From contig JBFXAQ010000001.1 of the NCBI GenBank assembly GCA_050184115.1, forward strand, positions 558,001-622,000: DNA of 64,000 bases, written 5' to 3'. The notes below the pieces were generated by a model. That model saw only the letters and a list, made by a program, of their open reading frames with translations. It was not told where the DNA came from and did no database searches. Position 1 is the stretch's first letter; the number at the start of each line of letters is the position of its first letter. Position numbers and translations under genes: made by a program. Below, in pieces: positions 52,140 to 60,552 of this stretch. The stretch comes from JACKNG01 sp050184115. Its GTDB lineage: Bacteria; Pseudomonadota; Gammaproteobacteria; Ga0077536.

Positions 52140-53603
52140 TCAAGCGACCTGGTCGAAAGCCTCCAGCCTGGGCTTGGCCATCGCTTCGGCGAACTTGTAG
52201 TAACTCCATGGCCAGCTCGCCGGTACGCCGAACTTGTCGAGATACCAGCTCTTGCAGCCGGTTGCCCAGATGCTCGACTTCGACGCCGCGACGCGGTCGC
52301 GATCGAACTCCGCCGTCGCCGCGGCGCTGGCACTGATCTCGCGGCAATGGCCGCTGCGGATTTCGTCCAGCAGCTGCAGGATGTAGCCGACCTGCATCTC
52401 GGCGATCTGGATCAGTGAGAAGTTGCCGACTGGCCCGTTGGGCCCGTTGAGCATGAAGAAATTGGGGAAATCGGGCACCGACAGCGACAGGTAGGCGATG
52501 GGGCGGTCGGCCCAGACCTGGTCGAGGTCGACCCCGCCGCGGCCGATGACCCGTGCCGGGCGGATGAAGCGGTCGGCGCGGAAGCCGGTCGCCAGGACCA
52601 GCAGGTCGAGCTCGTGCAGGCGGCCGTCGACGGTACGGATGCCACTGGCCTCGACATGGTCGATCCCGGCGGTGACGAGCTCGGCATTGGGATGCTGGAT
52701 GGCCTGGTAGAAGTCCTCGGAGAAGATCAACCGCTTGCAGGCCGCGCGGTAGTTCGGCCGCAACTGCTCGCGCAGCGCGGGATCCTTGACGCTGTTCTCG
52801 AGGTTGGCCAGGCAGGCATCCTCGATGAACTTCATCTGTGGCGAATCCGCATTGACCACGGCCACCGCGATGTTGTCGATCATCTGGTGGTTGAACTCGG
52901 CGCGCAGCTTGTCGATGAGCGTCGGATCGCGAGCGAAGGCGGCACGTTCCTCGACCGTGTAGGCCGGGTTCTCGATCGGCATGATCCACTGCGCGGTGCG
53001 CTGGAAGAGCGAGAACTTCGCCGCCCGCTCGACCAGTGCCGAGGTGACCTGGATGGCAGTCGAGCCGGTGCCGATGACGCCGATGCGGCGGCCATCGAGC
53101 GGCACCGAGTGATCCCAGCGCGCGGTGTGGAAGCAGGCACCAACGAAGTCGTCGAGGCCGGCGATATCGGGTTCGTTGGGATGATGCAGCACGCCGGTGG
53201 CGGCGATGACGACGTCGGCGACATCGCGCCGGCCGTCCTTCATCTGCAGCTGCCAGCGACCGTCGCGGAACTCGCACGCGGTGATCTCGGTACCGAAGCG
53301 GATGCGCGGCAGCACGTCGTATTTCTCCGCGACGCGCTCGAAGTAGGCCTGGATCTCGTCGCCCGGCGCGAACACGTGGCTCCACGAGGGATTGGGCTCG
53401 AAGGTATAGGTGTAGAGGTGCGCGGGGACGTCGCAGGCGATGCCCGGGTAGGTGTTCTCGCGCCAGGTACCGCCGAGCCGCGCGGCCTTTTCGTAGACGA
53501 CGATGTCGGTGTAGCCGGCTTCGGCGAACTTGATGACGGTGAGAATGCCGGCCATGCCGGCGCCGATGACGACGATGCGCGGTTGCTGCGAGTCAGGGGC
53601 CAT
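52140..53603 (-). CDS. Flavin-containing Baeyer-Villiger-type monooxygenase
   Basis: 487 residues. FAD-binding GAGMAG (14-19) follows a short tail, and an NADPH-binding GTGSTA lies near 175. The BVMO fingerprint FxGxxxHxxxW(P/D) is FVGACFHTARWD (about 152-163). Such enzymes insert oxygen next to a ketone using NADPH and O2. A second motif, LVLATGFRADRFIRP, is the late ATG-type FAD signature. The start at 53603 has AAGGA upstream and a FNR-like promoter region at 53674-53716. Its substrate is unknown; cyclic or aliphatic ketones and steroids are typical. Confidence 0.92.
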   Translation of the reverse strand: MAPDSQQPRIVVIGAGMAGILTVIKFAEAGYTDIVVYEKAARLGGTWRENTYPGIACDVPAHLYTYTFEPNPSWSHVFAPGDEIQAYFERVAEKYDVLPRIRFGTEITACEFRDGRWQLQMKDGRRDVADVVIAATGVLHHPNEPDIAGLDDFVGACFHTARWDHSVPLDGRRIGVIGTGSTAIQVTSALVERAAKFSLFQRTAQWIMPIENPAYTVEERAAFARDPTLIDKLRAEFNHQMIDNIAVAVVNADSPQMKFIEDACLANLENSVKDPALREQLRPNYRAACKRLIFSEDFYQAIQHPNAELVTAGIDHVEASGIRTVDGRLHELDLLVLATGFRADRFIRPARVIGRGGVDLDQVWADRPIAYLSLSVPDFPNFFMLNGPNGPVGNFSLIQIAEMQVGYILQLLDEIRSGHCREISASAAATAEFDRDRVAASKSSIWATGCKSWYLDKFGVPASWPWSYYKFAEAMAKPRLEAFDQVA

Positions 53604-53673
53604 GTCGAGGAGTCCTTGCTTGTCTGAGCGTGGTGTCGGGAGTGGCGTCGCGCGCGCGTCGCCGTGCCCGCGC

Positions 53674-53716
53674 ACCATAGACGTTACTCGGGCGCGGCGA
53701 TCGTGATCCAGATCAA
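53674..53716 (-). promoter_or_regulatory. FNR-like class II promoter upstream of the monooxygenase
   Basis: On the minus strand TTGAT-CTGG-ATCAC (53716-53703) matches the FNR box at 9 of 10 positions. TATGGT (53679-53674, 4/6 of TATAAT) is centred 33 bases downstream, near the ideal 32 for class II activation. The monooxygenase ATG is about 70 bases after the -10. Confidence 0.5.
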
Positions 53717-53729
53717 GCCCGTCCGGCCG

Positions 53730-54326
53730 TCAGGCGTCGTCGAGGTGCGGTGTCAGTTGGGCCAGGGAGTGTACGCGCAAATCCGTGAGCTCCGGCCACG
53801 CGGCGGCGCCGGCGGCGGCGACGTGCACGGTGGTGACGCCCGCGTTGCGGCCGGCCTCGAGGTCGAGGCGGTAGTCACCGACCATCAGCGCTGCGTGCGG
53901 CGGGCAGCTCCAGCGGCCGAGTAGGGCGACGATGCCCTGCGGCGACGGTTTCGGTGGCGCCTCGTCACGGCCGAGGACGTCTCCGGGCGCAAAGTGATCG
54001 GCGAGGCCCGCGGCGGCGAGCGTGATGAGCGCGTTGGCGCGCGTGTTGCGGGTCAGGATGCCGACGCGTCGGCCACGCCGACGCAGGGCGTCGAGTACCG
54101 GCCGCGCACCGTCTGCGGCGCGCGCGCCCTGCGCCAGCTCGGCCTCGATCGCGGCGAGTCGCGCGTGCAGCGGCGCGGCTTCAGCGGCCGGCAGCGTCGC
54201 CAGGTACTCCAGGATGAAATGGCCGGCCGGAATGCCGAGTTCGGCGCGGATCGCGTCGAAATCGTGCTGGTGTACGGTGAGTGTGCCGTCGAGGTCGAAT
54301 ACCCAGCCAGCGTGCCGCGCGAGCAT
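53730..54326 (-). CDS. HAD-superfamily phosphatase (phosphoglycolate phosphatase-like)
   Basis: 198 residues. Motif I is VFDLDGTL (D11, D13), motif II is VGILTRNTRANAL, motif III the lysine in PPKPSPQG and motif IV MVGDYRLDLEAGRNAG, all intact. The ATG at 54326 has GAGGG nine bases upstream. A TTG at 54335 overlapping the previous stop is the alternative start. It likely dephosphorylates a small phosphorylated metabolite, possibly phosphoglycolate. It is the downstream partner of the DUF6498 gene. Confidence 0.85.
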   Translation of the reverse strand: MLARHAGWVFDLDGTLTVHQHDFDAIRAELGIPAGHFILEYLATLPAAEAAPLHARLAAIEAELAQGARAADGARPVLDALRRRGRRVGILTRNTRANALITLAAAGLADHFAPGDVLGRDEAPPKPSPQGIVALLGRWSCPPHAALMVGDYRLDLEAGRNAGVTTVHVAAAGAAAWPELTDLRVHSLAQLTPHLDDA

Positions 54327-54331
54327 CGCAC

Positions 54332-55099
54332 TCAACCCTCGGCGACGGTCGTCACCGTCTGCAGCCGCCGGTGTTCGACCACGTGCATCGCGGCGTCGGC
54401 GCCGGTCTTGAGCAGCATGAACAGCACGAGCGCCACGGCCGAGTCACCGAACGCACCACCGGCTACGATGGTCAGGTGCATGGGCACGATGCGCAGGTAG
54501 GGGGTGAACATCAACGTGCCGATGTTGGGTGTGCCACGGCGATCGAGGCTGACGTTGTAGCGGTGCGACCAGGCGTGGTTCAGCGCAAACAGAATCATGC
54601 AGACGGCGAACGCGAAGTCGACGCTGGCGAGGGCATCGGCCAGTCCTATCAGAAACACCAGGTAGACGGCGTGGAACATGCCGTAGTGGACGAGGAAGAA
54701 GAACGCCGTCTGCCGTTTGACCGCCGGGGTCGGGTCGACCGCGCGGTTGTTGATGCGGAAGTTCGCCGTAGAAAAGCGATCCAGGGCGAGTATCCGCACG
54801 ACGTTGGACAGGCCGATGATCACGCTCTGGCTCCAGTACAGCAGCATCACCGAGCCGAGGCTCCAGTCGGCCACCACGGCAACCAGCAGGGACAGCAGGT
54901 TGGTCGCGACCAGCGCCCACAGCGAGCCGTCCCAGGCGGGCGGCGGCGCGACACTGCGCGGTGGCACCACGGCGGCCCGCGCCCGCGCCTTGAAGGCCGC
55001 GTACTTGTGATAGGCAATGCCGCAGGCAGGGCACTGCCACGCCGGCGCTGCCGTGGCGACATCACGGACGTGCTGGCACTTGGGGCAGATGACGCTCAT
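54332..55099 (-). CDS. DUF6498-like membrane protein with N-terminal zinc ribbon
   Basis: 255 residues. The N-terminus has a zinc-ribbon CPKCQHVR...CPACGIAYHKY (four Cys in two pairs, about residues 5-30). About six membrane helices follow from residue 58 (LWALVATNLLSLLVAVVADW, LLYWSQSVIIGLSNVVRIL and others). The helical part matches a family of polytopic proteins of unknown function (DUF6498). The zinc ribbon may bind nucleic acid or protein at the membrane. It ends just before the HAD gene and is divergent from the PlsB-like gene. Confidence 0.75.
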   Translation of the reverse strand: MSVICPKCQHVRDVATAAPAWQCPACGIAYHKYAAFKARARAAVVPPRSVAPPPAWDGSLWALVATNLLSLLVAVVADWSLGSVMLLYWSQSVIIGLSNVVRILALDRFSTANFRINNRAVDPTPAVKRQTAFFFLVHYGMFHAVYLVFLIGLADALASVDFAFAVCMILFALNHAWSHRYNVSLDRRGTPNIGTLMFTPYLRIVPMHLTIVAGGAFGDSAVALVLFMLLKTGADAAMHVVEHRRLQTVTTVAEG

Positions 55100-55195
55100 G
55101 CGTGGATTCGACCATCGCGGGACGTGGCGCGGCCACCTTGCCCGTGGCGCGCGACCGGCGTCAAGGCGAAGGCGTCAGGCCGCGCGCTTCCGCCG

Positions 55196-55201
55196 TATCA
55201 T
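55196..55201 (+). promoter_or_regulatory. Putative -10 element (TATCAT) of the PlsB-like gene
   Basis: TATCAT (5/6 matches) in the context CCGTATCATCGCC, resembling the element at 25458. It lies 31 bases before the leader start codon at 55232. Confidence 0.4.
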
Positions 55202-55231
55202 CGCCGGCGGGACGGCAGGGGAGAGGACGTC

Positions 55232-55258
55232 ATGGCAGCTTCGAGGCGCGCAGCATGA
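55232..55258 (+). CDS. Possible eight-codon leader peptide upstream of the PlsB-like gene
   Basis: A strong GGGGAGAGGA lies five bases before an ATG that encodes only MAASRRAA and stops in a TGA overlapping the next gene's ATG (ATGA). The larger gene has only a weak ribosome-binding site of its own, so the short frame could couple translation. It may also be accidental. Confidence 0.3.
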   Translation: MAASRRAA

Positions 55259-56700
55259 ACGCGACGGTAACGATGCCGCTGTGGTTGTTCGTGCTGCTCG
55301 CCGTCGCCGGCGCCTGGTTGCTGCTCGAGCGCGTGTTCGTCCCGAGCGTGCGCTGGTTCTTCCGCCGCAAGGTCAACCGCGCGATCGAGGAGATGAACCG
55401 GCGCCTGCGTCTCGAGCTGCCGCCGTTCAAGCTCAACCGCCGACGCGTGCTCATCGATCGCCTGTGCTACGACCCCGAGGTGCTGGAGGCGGCGCATGCC
55501 TGCGCCCAGGCCGAGGGCGTGCCGCCGGCGGTCGTGATGGAGCGGGTGCGGCGTTATGCCGCGGAGATCTGCCCGTCGTTCAACGCCTACATGTATTTCC
55601 GCCTCGGCAACTGGCTGGCCCGGCGGCTGGTGCGCCTGTTCTACTGGGTTCGCGTGGTCTATGCCGACAAGCAGGCTTTTCTCGCCATGCCGCCACGGGC
55701 GAGCCTCGTCTTCGTCATCAACCACCGCAGCAACATGGACTACCTGCTCGCCGCCTACATGGCCGTGCGCCACGCCGCGTTGTCCTACGCCGTCGGCGAG
55801 TGGGCGCAGGTCTGGCCCTTGCAGCAGCTGATCCGCTCGATGGGGGCATACTTCGTGCGTCGGGGTTCGGGCAACGAACTCTACCGGCGGGTGCTGGCGC
55901 GCTACGTGCAGATGGCCGTGGAGGGCGGCATCGTGCAGGCGGTATTCCCGGAAGGCGGACTGTCGCGTGACGGGCGATTGCGCCCACCCAAGCTCGGCCT
56001 GCTCGACTACATGGTGCGTGGCTTCGACCCCCACCAGGAACGCGACATCGTCTTCATCCCCGTCGGGGTCAACTACGACCGCGTACTGGAGGACCGCACC
56101 CTGCAGCTGGAAGCACAGGGGGGCGGACCGGTCCCAATGGCGCAGGCCGTCGCCAACGCCTGCGGCTTCGCCTGGAAGAACCTGCGCCTGGCCATGCGCA
56201 ACGACTGGCGACGCTTCGGCTATGCCGCCCTGCAGTTCGGTCGGCCGTTGTCCTTGCGCGAATGGTGCGTGCAGGAGCAGGTCGATTTTCGCCGCGGCGA
56301 TCGCGAGCAGCGCTTCGACGTCGTGGCGCGGTTGGCCGCGGTGCTGATGGCCCGCATCGGTGCCAACGTACCGGTGCTGTCCGTTCCCTTGCTCGCGCTG
56401 GTCGCCGGCGCCGAGCCGGCGCGACGTTTCACCGCCATGGAACTCAAGGCCGGCGTGCAGGCGCGCCTGGATGCATTGCGCGACGGCGATGCGCGCTACC
56501 TCATCTACGACGCCGCCTCCAGTTTCGCGGTCGACGCGGCGCTCGACATGATGTGCCTGCGCGGTCTCCTGCTGCGCGACGACGACTGCTTTCACGCCAA
56601 CCCCGCCGAGCGCGACCTGCTCGCCTACTACGCGGCCTCGATTGCGCATTTGTTCGAGAGCCGGACGACCGAGGTGGGGTGTGGCACGGCGGTGTGTTAG
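55255..56700 (+). CDS. PlsB-like 1-acylglycerol/glycerol-3-phosphate acyltransferase
   Basis: 481 residues, shorter than E. coli PlsB (807). An N-terminal membrane segment (MPLWLFVLLAVAGAWLLLERV) is followed by the four PlsB/DHAPAT motifs: INHRSNMDYLLAAYM (HX4D, about 158-172), GAYFVRRGSGNELYRRVL, VFPEGGLSRDGRLRPPK and FIPVGVNYDRVLEDR. It should acylate glycerol-3-phosphate or a related acceptor at the cytoplasmic membrane. Because it is shorter than PlsB it could act on an unusual acceptor. The stop is followed by a gap of 86 bases with a TAGCCT before the FKBP gene. Confidence 0.88.
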   Translation: MNATVTMPLWLFVLLAVAGAWLLLERVFVPSVRWFFRRKVNRAIEEMNRRLRLELPPFKLNRRRVLIDRLCYDPEVLEAAHACAQAEGVPPAVVMERVRRYAAEICPSFNAYMYFRLGNWLARRLVRLFYWVRVVYADKQAFLAMPPRASLVFVINHRSNMDYLLAAYMAVRHAALSYAVGEWAQVWPLQQLIRSMGAYFVRRGSGNELYRRVLARYVQMAVEGGIVQAVFPEGGLSRDGRLRPPKLGLLDYMVRGFDPHQERDIVFIPVGVNYDRVLEDRTLQLEAQGGGPVPMAQAVANACGFAWKNLRLAMRNDWRRFGYAALQFGRPLSLREWCVQEQVDFRRGDREQRFDVVARLAAVLMARIGANVPVLSVPLLALVAGAEPARRFTAMELKAGVQARLDALRDGDARYLIYDAASSFAVDAALDMMCLRGLLLRDDDCFHANPAERDLLAYYAASIAHLFESRTTEVGCGTAVC

Positions 56701-56786
56701 CCTGCCGGTCCCCAATCACGCCGCGTAACGCCGCCGACGCGGTGGTGCGTGCGCCATCCGATTCTCCATGGCCGCGAGGTACCCCC

Positions 56787-57218
56787 ATGAGCACAGCCAA
56801 CCACGGCGACATCGTCCGCATCCACTACACCGGCACCCTCGCCGACGGCACCCAGTTCGACAGCTCGCTCGACCGCGAGCCGCTCGAGTTCACGCTGGGT
56901 TCGGGCCAGATCATCCCGGGTCTCGAGCGCGAGATCGCCGGCATGGCGGTGGGTGACACCAAGACGGTCACGGTGGCGGCCGACGAGGCTTACGGTCAGC
57001 ACCGTGCGGAGGCCGTGCATGCGGTACAGCGGACGCAGATCCCCGAGGACATCGAACTCGCGCTCGGCGTCGAGCTGCAGGCGACCGGCGCCAGCGGCCA
57101 GGCGGTGCGCCTGCGCGTGGTCGAGCTGGATGCCGAGACCGTGACCCTCGATGCCAACCACCCGTTGGCCGGCAAGGATCTCGTCTTCGAGGTCGAACTG
57201 GTTTCGATCGCGGCGTGA
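56787..57218 (+). CDS. FKBP-type peptidyl-prolyl isomerase (FkpB/SlyD-like)
   Basis: 143 residues. The FKBP core is HYTGTLADGTQFDSSLDREPLEF with GSGQIIPGLEREIAGMAVGD. The flap/insert region VHAVQRTQIPEDIEL resembles the chaperone insert-in-flap of SlyD/FkpB. The His/Cys-rich C-terminal tail of SlyD is absent, so FkpB (SlpA) is the closer match. It is cytosolic and helps fold proteins at prolyl bonds. A TAGCCT -10-like sequence at 56698-56703 overlaps the stop of the preceding gene. Confidence 0.9.
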   Translation: MSTANHGDIVRIHYTGTLADGTQFDSSLDREPLEFTLGSGQIIPGLEREIAGMAVGDTKTVTVAADEAYGQHRAEAVHAVQRTQIPEDIELALGVELQATGASGQAVRLRVVELDAETVTLDANHPLAGKDLVFEVELVSIAA

Positions 57219-57241
57219 AGCGCCGCGCGTGCCCGTCGCGC

Positions 57242-58018
57242 TCAGCCCACGCGACGTCGCGGCCGCGCCAGCAGCAGTACGGGCGGTAGCAGCAACCAGG
57301 CCGCGCTCGGCAGCGGCACGGGCGAGGCATCGAGGCGGACGTCGTCGAAGTCGACCTCGAGACCGCGCGTCGTCGCCGTTGCGCCGGTCGACAGGTTCAG
57401 ATTGACGAGACGGATGACGAGGTTGTCGCCGAGGGCAGCATGGCCGGCGCCGATCGTGACCTGGAGGGTGGTGGTGAGAAACTCGCCTTCTCCGGGTAGC
57501 AGGGTGTTGAGGTCGCTGGCGAGGACTTCGTTGCCGGCGCGCAGTTCGACGCGGTAGCCCGGGAAGCCGTCGAGGTCGTATTCGCCGAGCCCGTCCCAGG
57601 GCGCGACCTGCGCGGTACCGGTGCGGATGTTGCCGATGTCGACCTGCAAGGTGTAGGTCGTTGCGGCGGTGAGCGTCGTCGTCAGCGTCTGCTCGATGCC
57701 GAACTCGGCACCGCCGACGTTGTTGTCGAAATAGAGCAGGGCGACGTTGTCGCCTTCGCTGGCGCCGCTGACGAAGAACACCGTGCCGGGGTTGAGTACG
57801 CCGATGTAGGCGTCGCCGCCGACCGCGCCGAAGGCAGACCAGCCATTGGGTGCCGCGGCGCCGTTGTTACCGGCCGGGAAGGCCGTCTCTGGCACGTCGA
57901 TGCCACCGTAGAGATCCTCGAAGCCGGCGTTGACGACGGCGACGGATGCCGCCTGGGCGCTGCCCGCGGCGAGCGCGAGGACGGCCCCGGCAAGGGTTCC
58001 GATGGTCTGTGTGCGCAT
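57242..58018 (-). CDS. VPLPA-CTERM (exosortase-substrate) extracellular protein
   Basis: 258 residues. A signal peptide (MRTQTIGTLAGAVLALAAGSAQA) is followed by a beta-rich domain that begins VAVVNAGFEDLYGGIDVPE, like the carbohydrate-binding-type domains in PEP-CTERM proteins. The C-terminus is VPLPSAAWLLLPPVLLLARP followed by RRR, that is, the VPLPA motif, a membrane helix and a basic tail. This is the signal recognised by exosortase/EpsH systems. No exosortase gene is in the window. The protein is probably sorted to the cell surface or matrix in cells making exopolysaccharide. Confidence 0.88.
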   Translation of the reverse strand: MRTQTIGTLAGAVLALAAGSAQAASVAVVNAGFEDLYGGIDVPETAFPAGNNGAAAPNGWSAFGAVGGDAYIGVLNPGTVFFVSGASEGDNVALLYFDNNVGGAEFGIEQTLTTTLTAATTYTLQVDIGNIRTGTAQVAPWDGLGEYDLDGFPGYRVELRAGNEVLASDLNTLLPGEGEFLTTTLQVTIGAGHAALGDNLVIRLVNLNLSTGATATTRGLEVDFDDVRLDASPVPLPSAAWLLLPPVLLLARPRRRVG

Positions 58019-58122
58019 GTCCGGCGCTCCCTGGTCCCTGGCAATGCCGGCAGGATGCCGGGTACGGCCGACCCCGGCCAGCGGGGCGTGCGGGAACGGT
58101 GAACGATTCCCGCTCTCGGCCC

Positions 58123-58629
58123 TCAGCGTTCTTCCAGCTGGTCGAGCGGCAACTCGGTCTTGGCGATCACCTTGCGCAGGACGAAGCTCGAATGGACGCC
58201 GGTCACGCCCTCGATGCGTGTCAGACGACCGAGAAGGAAATCCTCGTAGTAGGTCATGTCGGGCAGCACGGCCTTGAGCAGGTAGTCGGCGGCCTGCCCG
58301 GTGACGATGCTGCACTCGACGACCTCGGGGAAATCAGCCACGCGGCGCTCGAAATTCTCGAAGCGTTCAGGCGTGTGGCGGTCCATGGTGATGCTGATGA
58401 TGGCGGTGATGTTGAGTCCGAGCAGCTGTTGGTTGAGGAGGGTGACGTGGCGCTCGATGACGCCCGATTCCTCCAGGCGCTTGACGCGGCGCGAACAGGG
58501 CGTCGGCGACAAGCCCACCGCCTCGGCCAGTTCGAGATTGCTGATGCGGCCGTTGGCCTGCATGAGAGCGAGGATGCGGCGGTCGGTGCGGTCGAGACGC
58601 AGGCGGCGTGCGGCAGGGATTTCTGTCAT
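58123..58629 (-). CDS. Lrp/AsnC-family transcriptional regulator
   Basis: 168 residues. An N-terminal helix-turn-helix (ISNLELAEAVGLSPTPCSRR, about 29-48) is followed by the RAM/AsnC ligand domain (about 70-150, FPEVVECSIVTGQAADYLLKAV). The RAM glycine-rich ligand site is present. It responds to an amino acid and is transcribed divergently from leuA. The shared AT-rich intergenic region is the likely target, so it may control leucine synthesis or its own gene. GGTTAGATTGGA is the nearest upstream sequence and no strong ribosome-binding site is seen. Confidence 0.92.
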   Translation of the reverse strand: MTEIPAARRLRLDRTDRRILALMQANGRISNLELAEAVGLSPTPCSRRVKRLEESGVIERHVTLLNQQLLGLNITAIISITMDRHTPERFENFERRVADFPEVVECSIVTGQAADYLLKAVLPDMTYYEDFLLGRLTRIEGVTGVHSSFVLRKVIAKTELPLDQLEER

Positions 58630-58810
58630 GGTGGTTAGATTGGATTATTTGGCCAAAAAATAAAGAATATTTAAAGATATATTGCAATACATGAACAAAT
58701 ATGGAGTGCATTTGCAACCATTCGCTCCTGGCTTTCATCGATAATCTCGCCCCAACGTGCTGCCCGCGACCGTCGCGGACGGCGCGCAACTCCGCAACCG
58801 GAATCCAGCC
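58630..58810. promoter_or_regulatory. AT-rich divergent control region (lrp-like gene / leuA)
   Basis: 181 bases, with a sharp drop in GC between about 58640 and 58720. It contains the palindrome TTTGGCCAAA (58648-58657), long A/T tracts suited to Lrp-family binding, and GATAAT (58740-58745) as a -10 candidate for leuA. The rest of the window is GC-rich, so this looks like a real regulatory hot spot. Confidence 0.55.
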
Positions 58811-60490
58811 ATGAATACCTTCGACCACAGCAAGTACCGCCCCTTCCCTCCGATCGCGCTCGCCAAGCGGACCTGGCCCGACAAGGTCATCACGGCCGCG
58901 CCGCGCTGGTGCAGCGTCGATCTGCGCGACGGCAACCAGGCCCTCATCGAGCCGATGAACGTGGCGCAGAAGCTCGAGCTGTTCAAACTGCTGGTCAAGG
59001 TCGGCTTCAAGGAAATCGAGGTCGGCTTTCCGGCCGCCTCGCAGCCCGATTTCGATTTCTGCCGCCGCCTCGTCGATGAGGGCCTGATCCCCGACGACGT
59101 CACCATCCAGGTCCTGACGCAGGCGCGGCCGGAGCTGATCGCGCGCTCGTTCGAGGCCCTGCAGGGAGTCAGGCGCGCCATCCTGCACCTCTACAACTCG
59201 ACCTCGACCGTGCAGCGCCGCGACGTCTTCGGTCTCGACCGCGAGGGCATCAAGGCCATCGCCGTCAACGGCGCGAAGATGGTCAAGGACGCCGTCGATC
59301 GTCACCCGGATACCGAGTGGGTGCTCGAGTATTCGCCAGAGAGCTTCACCGGCACCGAGCTCGACTATGCGGTCGAGGTCTGCGATGCCGTGCTCGACGT
59401 GTGGGAGGCGAGCGCCGACAAGCCCTGCATCATCAACCTGCCGTCGACGGTGGAGATGGCGACGCCGAACATCTATGCCGACCAGATCGAGTGGATGGCG
59501 ACCCATTTCCGCGATCGCTCGCGCGTCATCCTGAGCCTGCACACCCACAACGACCGTGGTTGCGCCGTGGCCGCCGCCGAGCTGGCCGTGATGGCGGGCG
59601 CCGACCGCGTCGAGGGCACGCTGCTCGGCAATGGCGAGCGCACCGGCAACATGGACATCGTGACCATGGCGATGAACCTCTACAGCCAGGGCATCGATCC
59701 GAAACTCGATTTCTCCAACATGGACGAGATCATCCGCTGCGTCACCGCGTGCACGCAGATCGACCTGCACCCGCGGCATCCCTACGCCGGCGAACTGGTG
59801 TTCACCGCCTTTTCCGGCTCGCACCAGGACGCCATCAAGAAATGCCTGGGCAAGCGCCGCGCGGACGATGCCTGGGACGTCGCCTACCTGCCGATCGACC
59901 CGTCCGATCTCGGCCGTACCTACCAGGAGGTCATCCGCATCAACAGCCAGTCCGGCAAGGGTGGCGTGGCCTACGTGCTCGAGCAGGAAGAGGGCCTGCA
60001 GTTGCCGCGCTGGCTGCAGATCGAATTCAGCGGCGTGGTGCAGAAGTACGCCGAGGATACCGAGTCCGAGGTGGCGCCGGCGAAGATCGTCGAGCTGTTC
60101 CGCCGGCAGTACCTCGGTGAGCCGCGACCACTGGCCCTGAGCGGCTACCAGTTGTCACGTGAGAACAACGAGGACGAACTGGTGGTGACCGTGAGCGACG
60201 GCGGCAAGCCCTTGCAGCTGCGCGGCCGCGCCTCGGGTGTGGTGGGCGCCTTCGTCAATGCCGTCGAATCGCACACGGGCGACGCGATCGTACTGGTCGA
60301 GTACAACGAGCACACCCTGAGCCAGGCCGACGGTGCCGGCGCGGATGCCGTGACCTACGTGCAGCTCAACATCGACGGCCGCCGCTACTGCGGTGTCGGT
60401 ACCAGCAGCGACATCGTCGAAGCTTCGCTGCGTGCCATCCTCGGCGCCGTCAACCAGTCTCTGGCCATGAAGGCGTCCAAGGCCGCCTGA
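58811..60490 (+). CDS. leuA: 2-isopropylmalate synthase, type 2 (leuA)
   Basis: 559 residues, the length of the longer type 2 LeuA. It condenses 2-oxoisovalerate with acetyl-CoA in the first step of leucine synthesis. The HMG-lyase-like TIM barrel begins APRWCSVDLRDGNQALIEPM (metal Asp in DLRDGNQ) and includes FGLDREGIKAI, LHTHNDRGCAVAAAEL (metal-binding HTH) and GNGERTGNMDIVTMAMNLYSQG. The C-terminal regulatory domain (about 440-555) binds leucine for feedback inhibition. The ATG at 58811 follows the AT-rich control region. A hairpin at 60505-60528 ends the gene. Confidence 0.97.
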   Translation: MNTFDHSKYRPFPPIALAKRTWPDKVITAAPRWCSVDLRDGNQALIEPMNVAQKLELFKLLVKVGFKEIEVGFPAASQPDFDFCRRLVDEGLIPDDVTIQVLTQARPELIARSFEALQGVRRAILHLYNSTSTVQRRDVFGLDREGIKAIAVNGAKMVKDAVDRHPDTEWVLEYSPESFTGTELDYAVEVCDAVLDVWEASADKPCIINLPSTVEMATPNIYADQIEWMATHFRDRSRVILSLHTHNDRGCAVAAAELAVMAGADRVEGTLLGNGERTGNMDIVTMAMNLYSQGIDPKLDFSNMDEIIRCVTACTQIDLHPRHPYAGELVFTAFSGSHQDAIKKCLGKRRADDAWDVAYLPIDPSDLGRTYQEVIRINSQSGKGGVAYVLEQEEGLQLPRWLQIEFSGVVQKYAEDTESEVAPAKIVELFRRQYLGEPRPLALSGYQLSRENNEDELVVTVSDGGKPLQLRGRASGVVGAFVNAVESHTGDAIVLVEYNEHTLSQADGAGADAVTYVQLNIDGRRYCGVGTSSDIVEASLRAILGAVNQSLAMKASKAA

Positions 60491-60504
60491 AGGCGGGGCA
60501 GGCG

Positions 60505-60528
60505 AGGGGGACGGTCCGTCGTCCCCCT
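60505..60528. terminator. Bidirectional hairpin terminator after leuA
   Basis: Perfect 9-bp stem AGGGGGACG/CGTCCCCCT with loop GTCCGT between convergent genes. The following T-run is weak (TCCTGTCC), but the stem is strong, so it is a plausible terminator for leuA and for the opposing gene. Confidence 0.55.
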
Positions 60529-60552
60529 TCCTGTCCTCCGGTCCTTTTCGCG

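Noticed and set aside
52088..52336. Small + strand frames over the monooxygenase C-terminus
   Set aside because: They lie within the antisense of a well-supported gene and have shadow-type composition.
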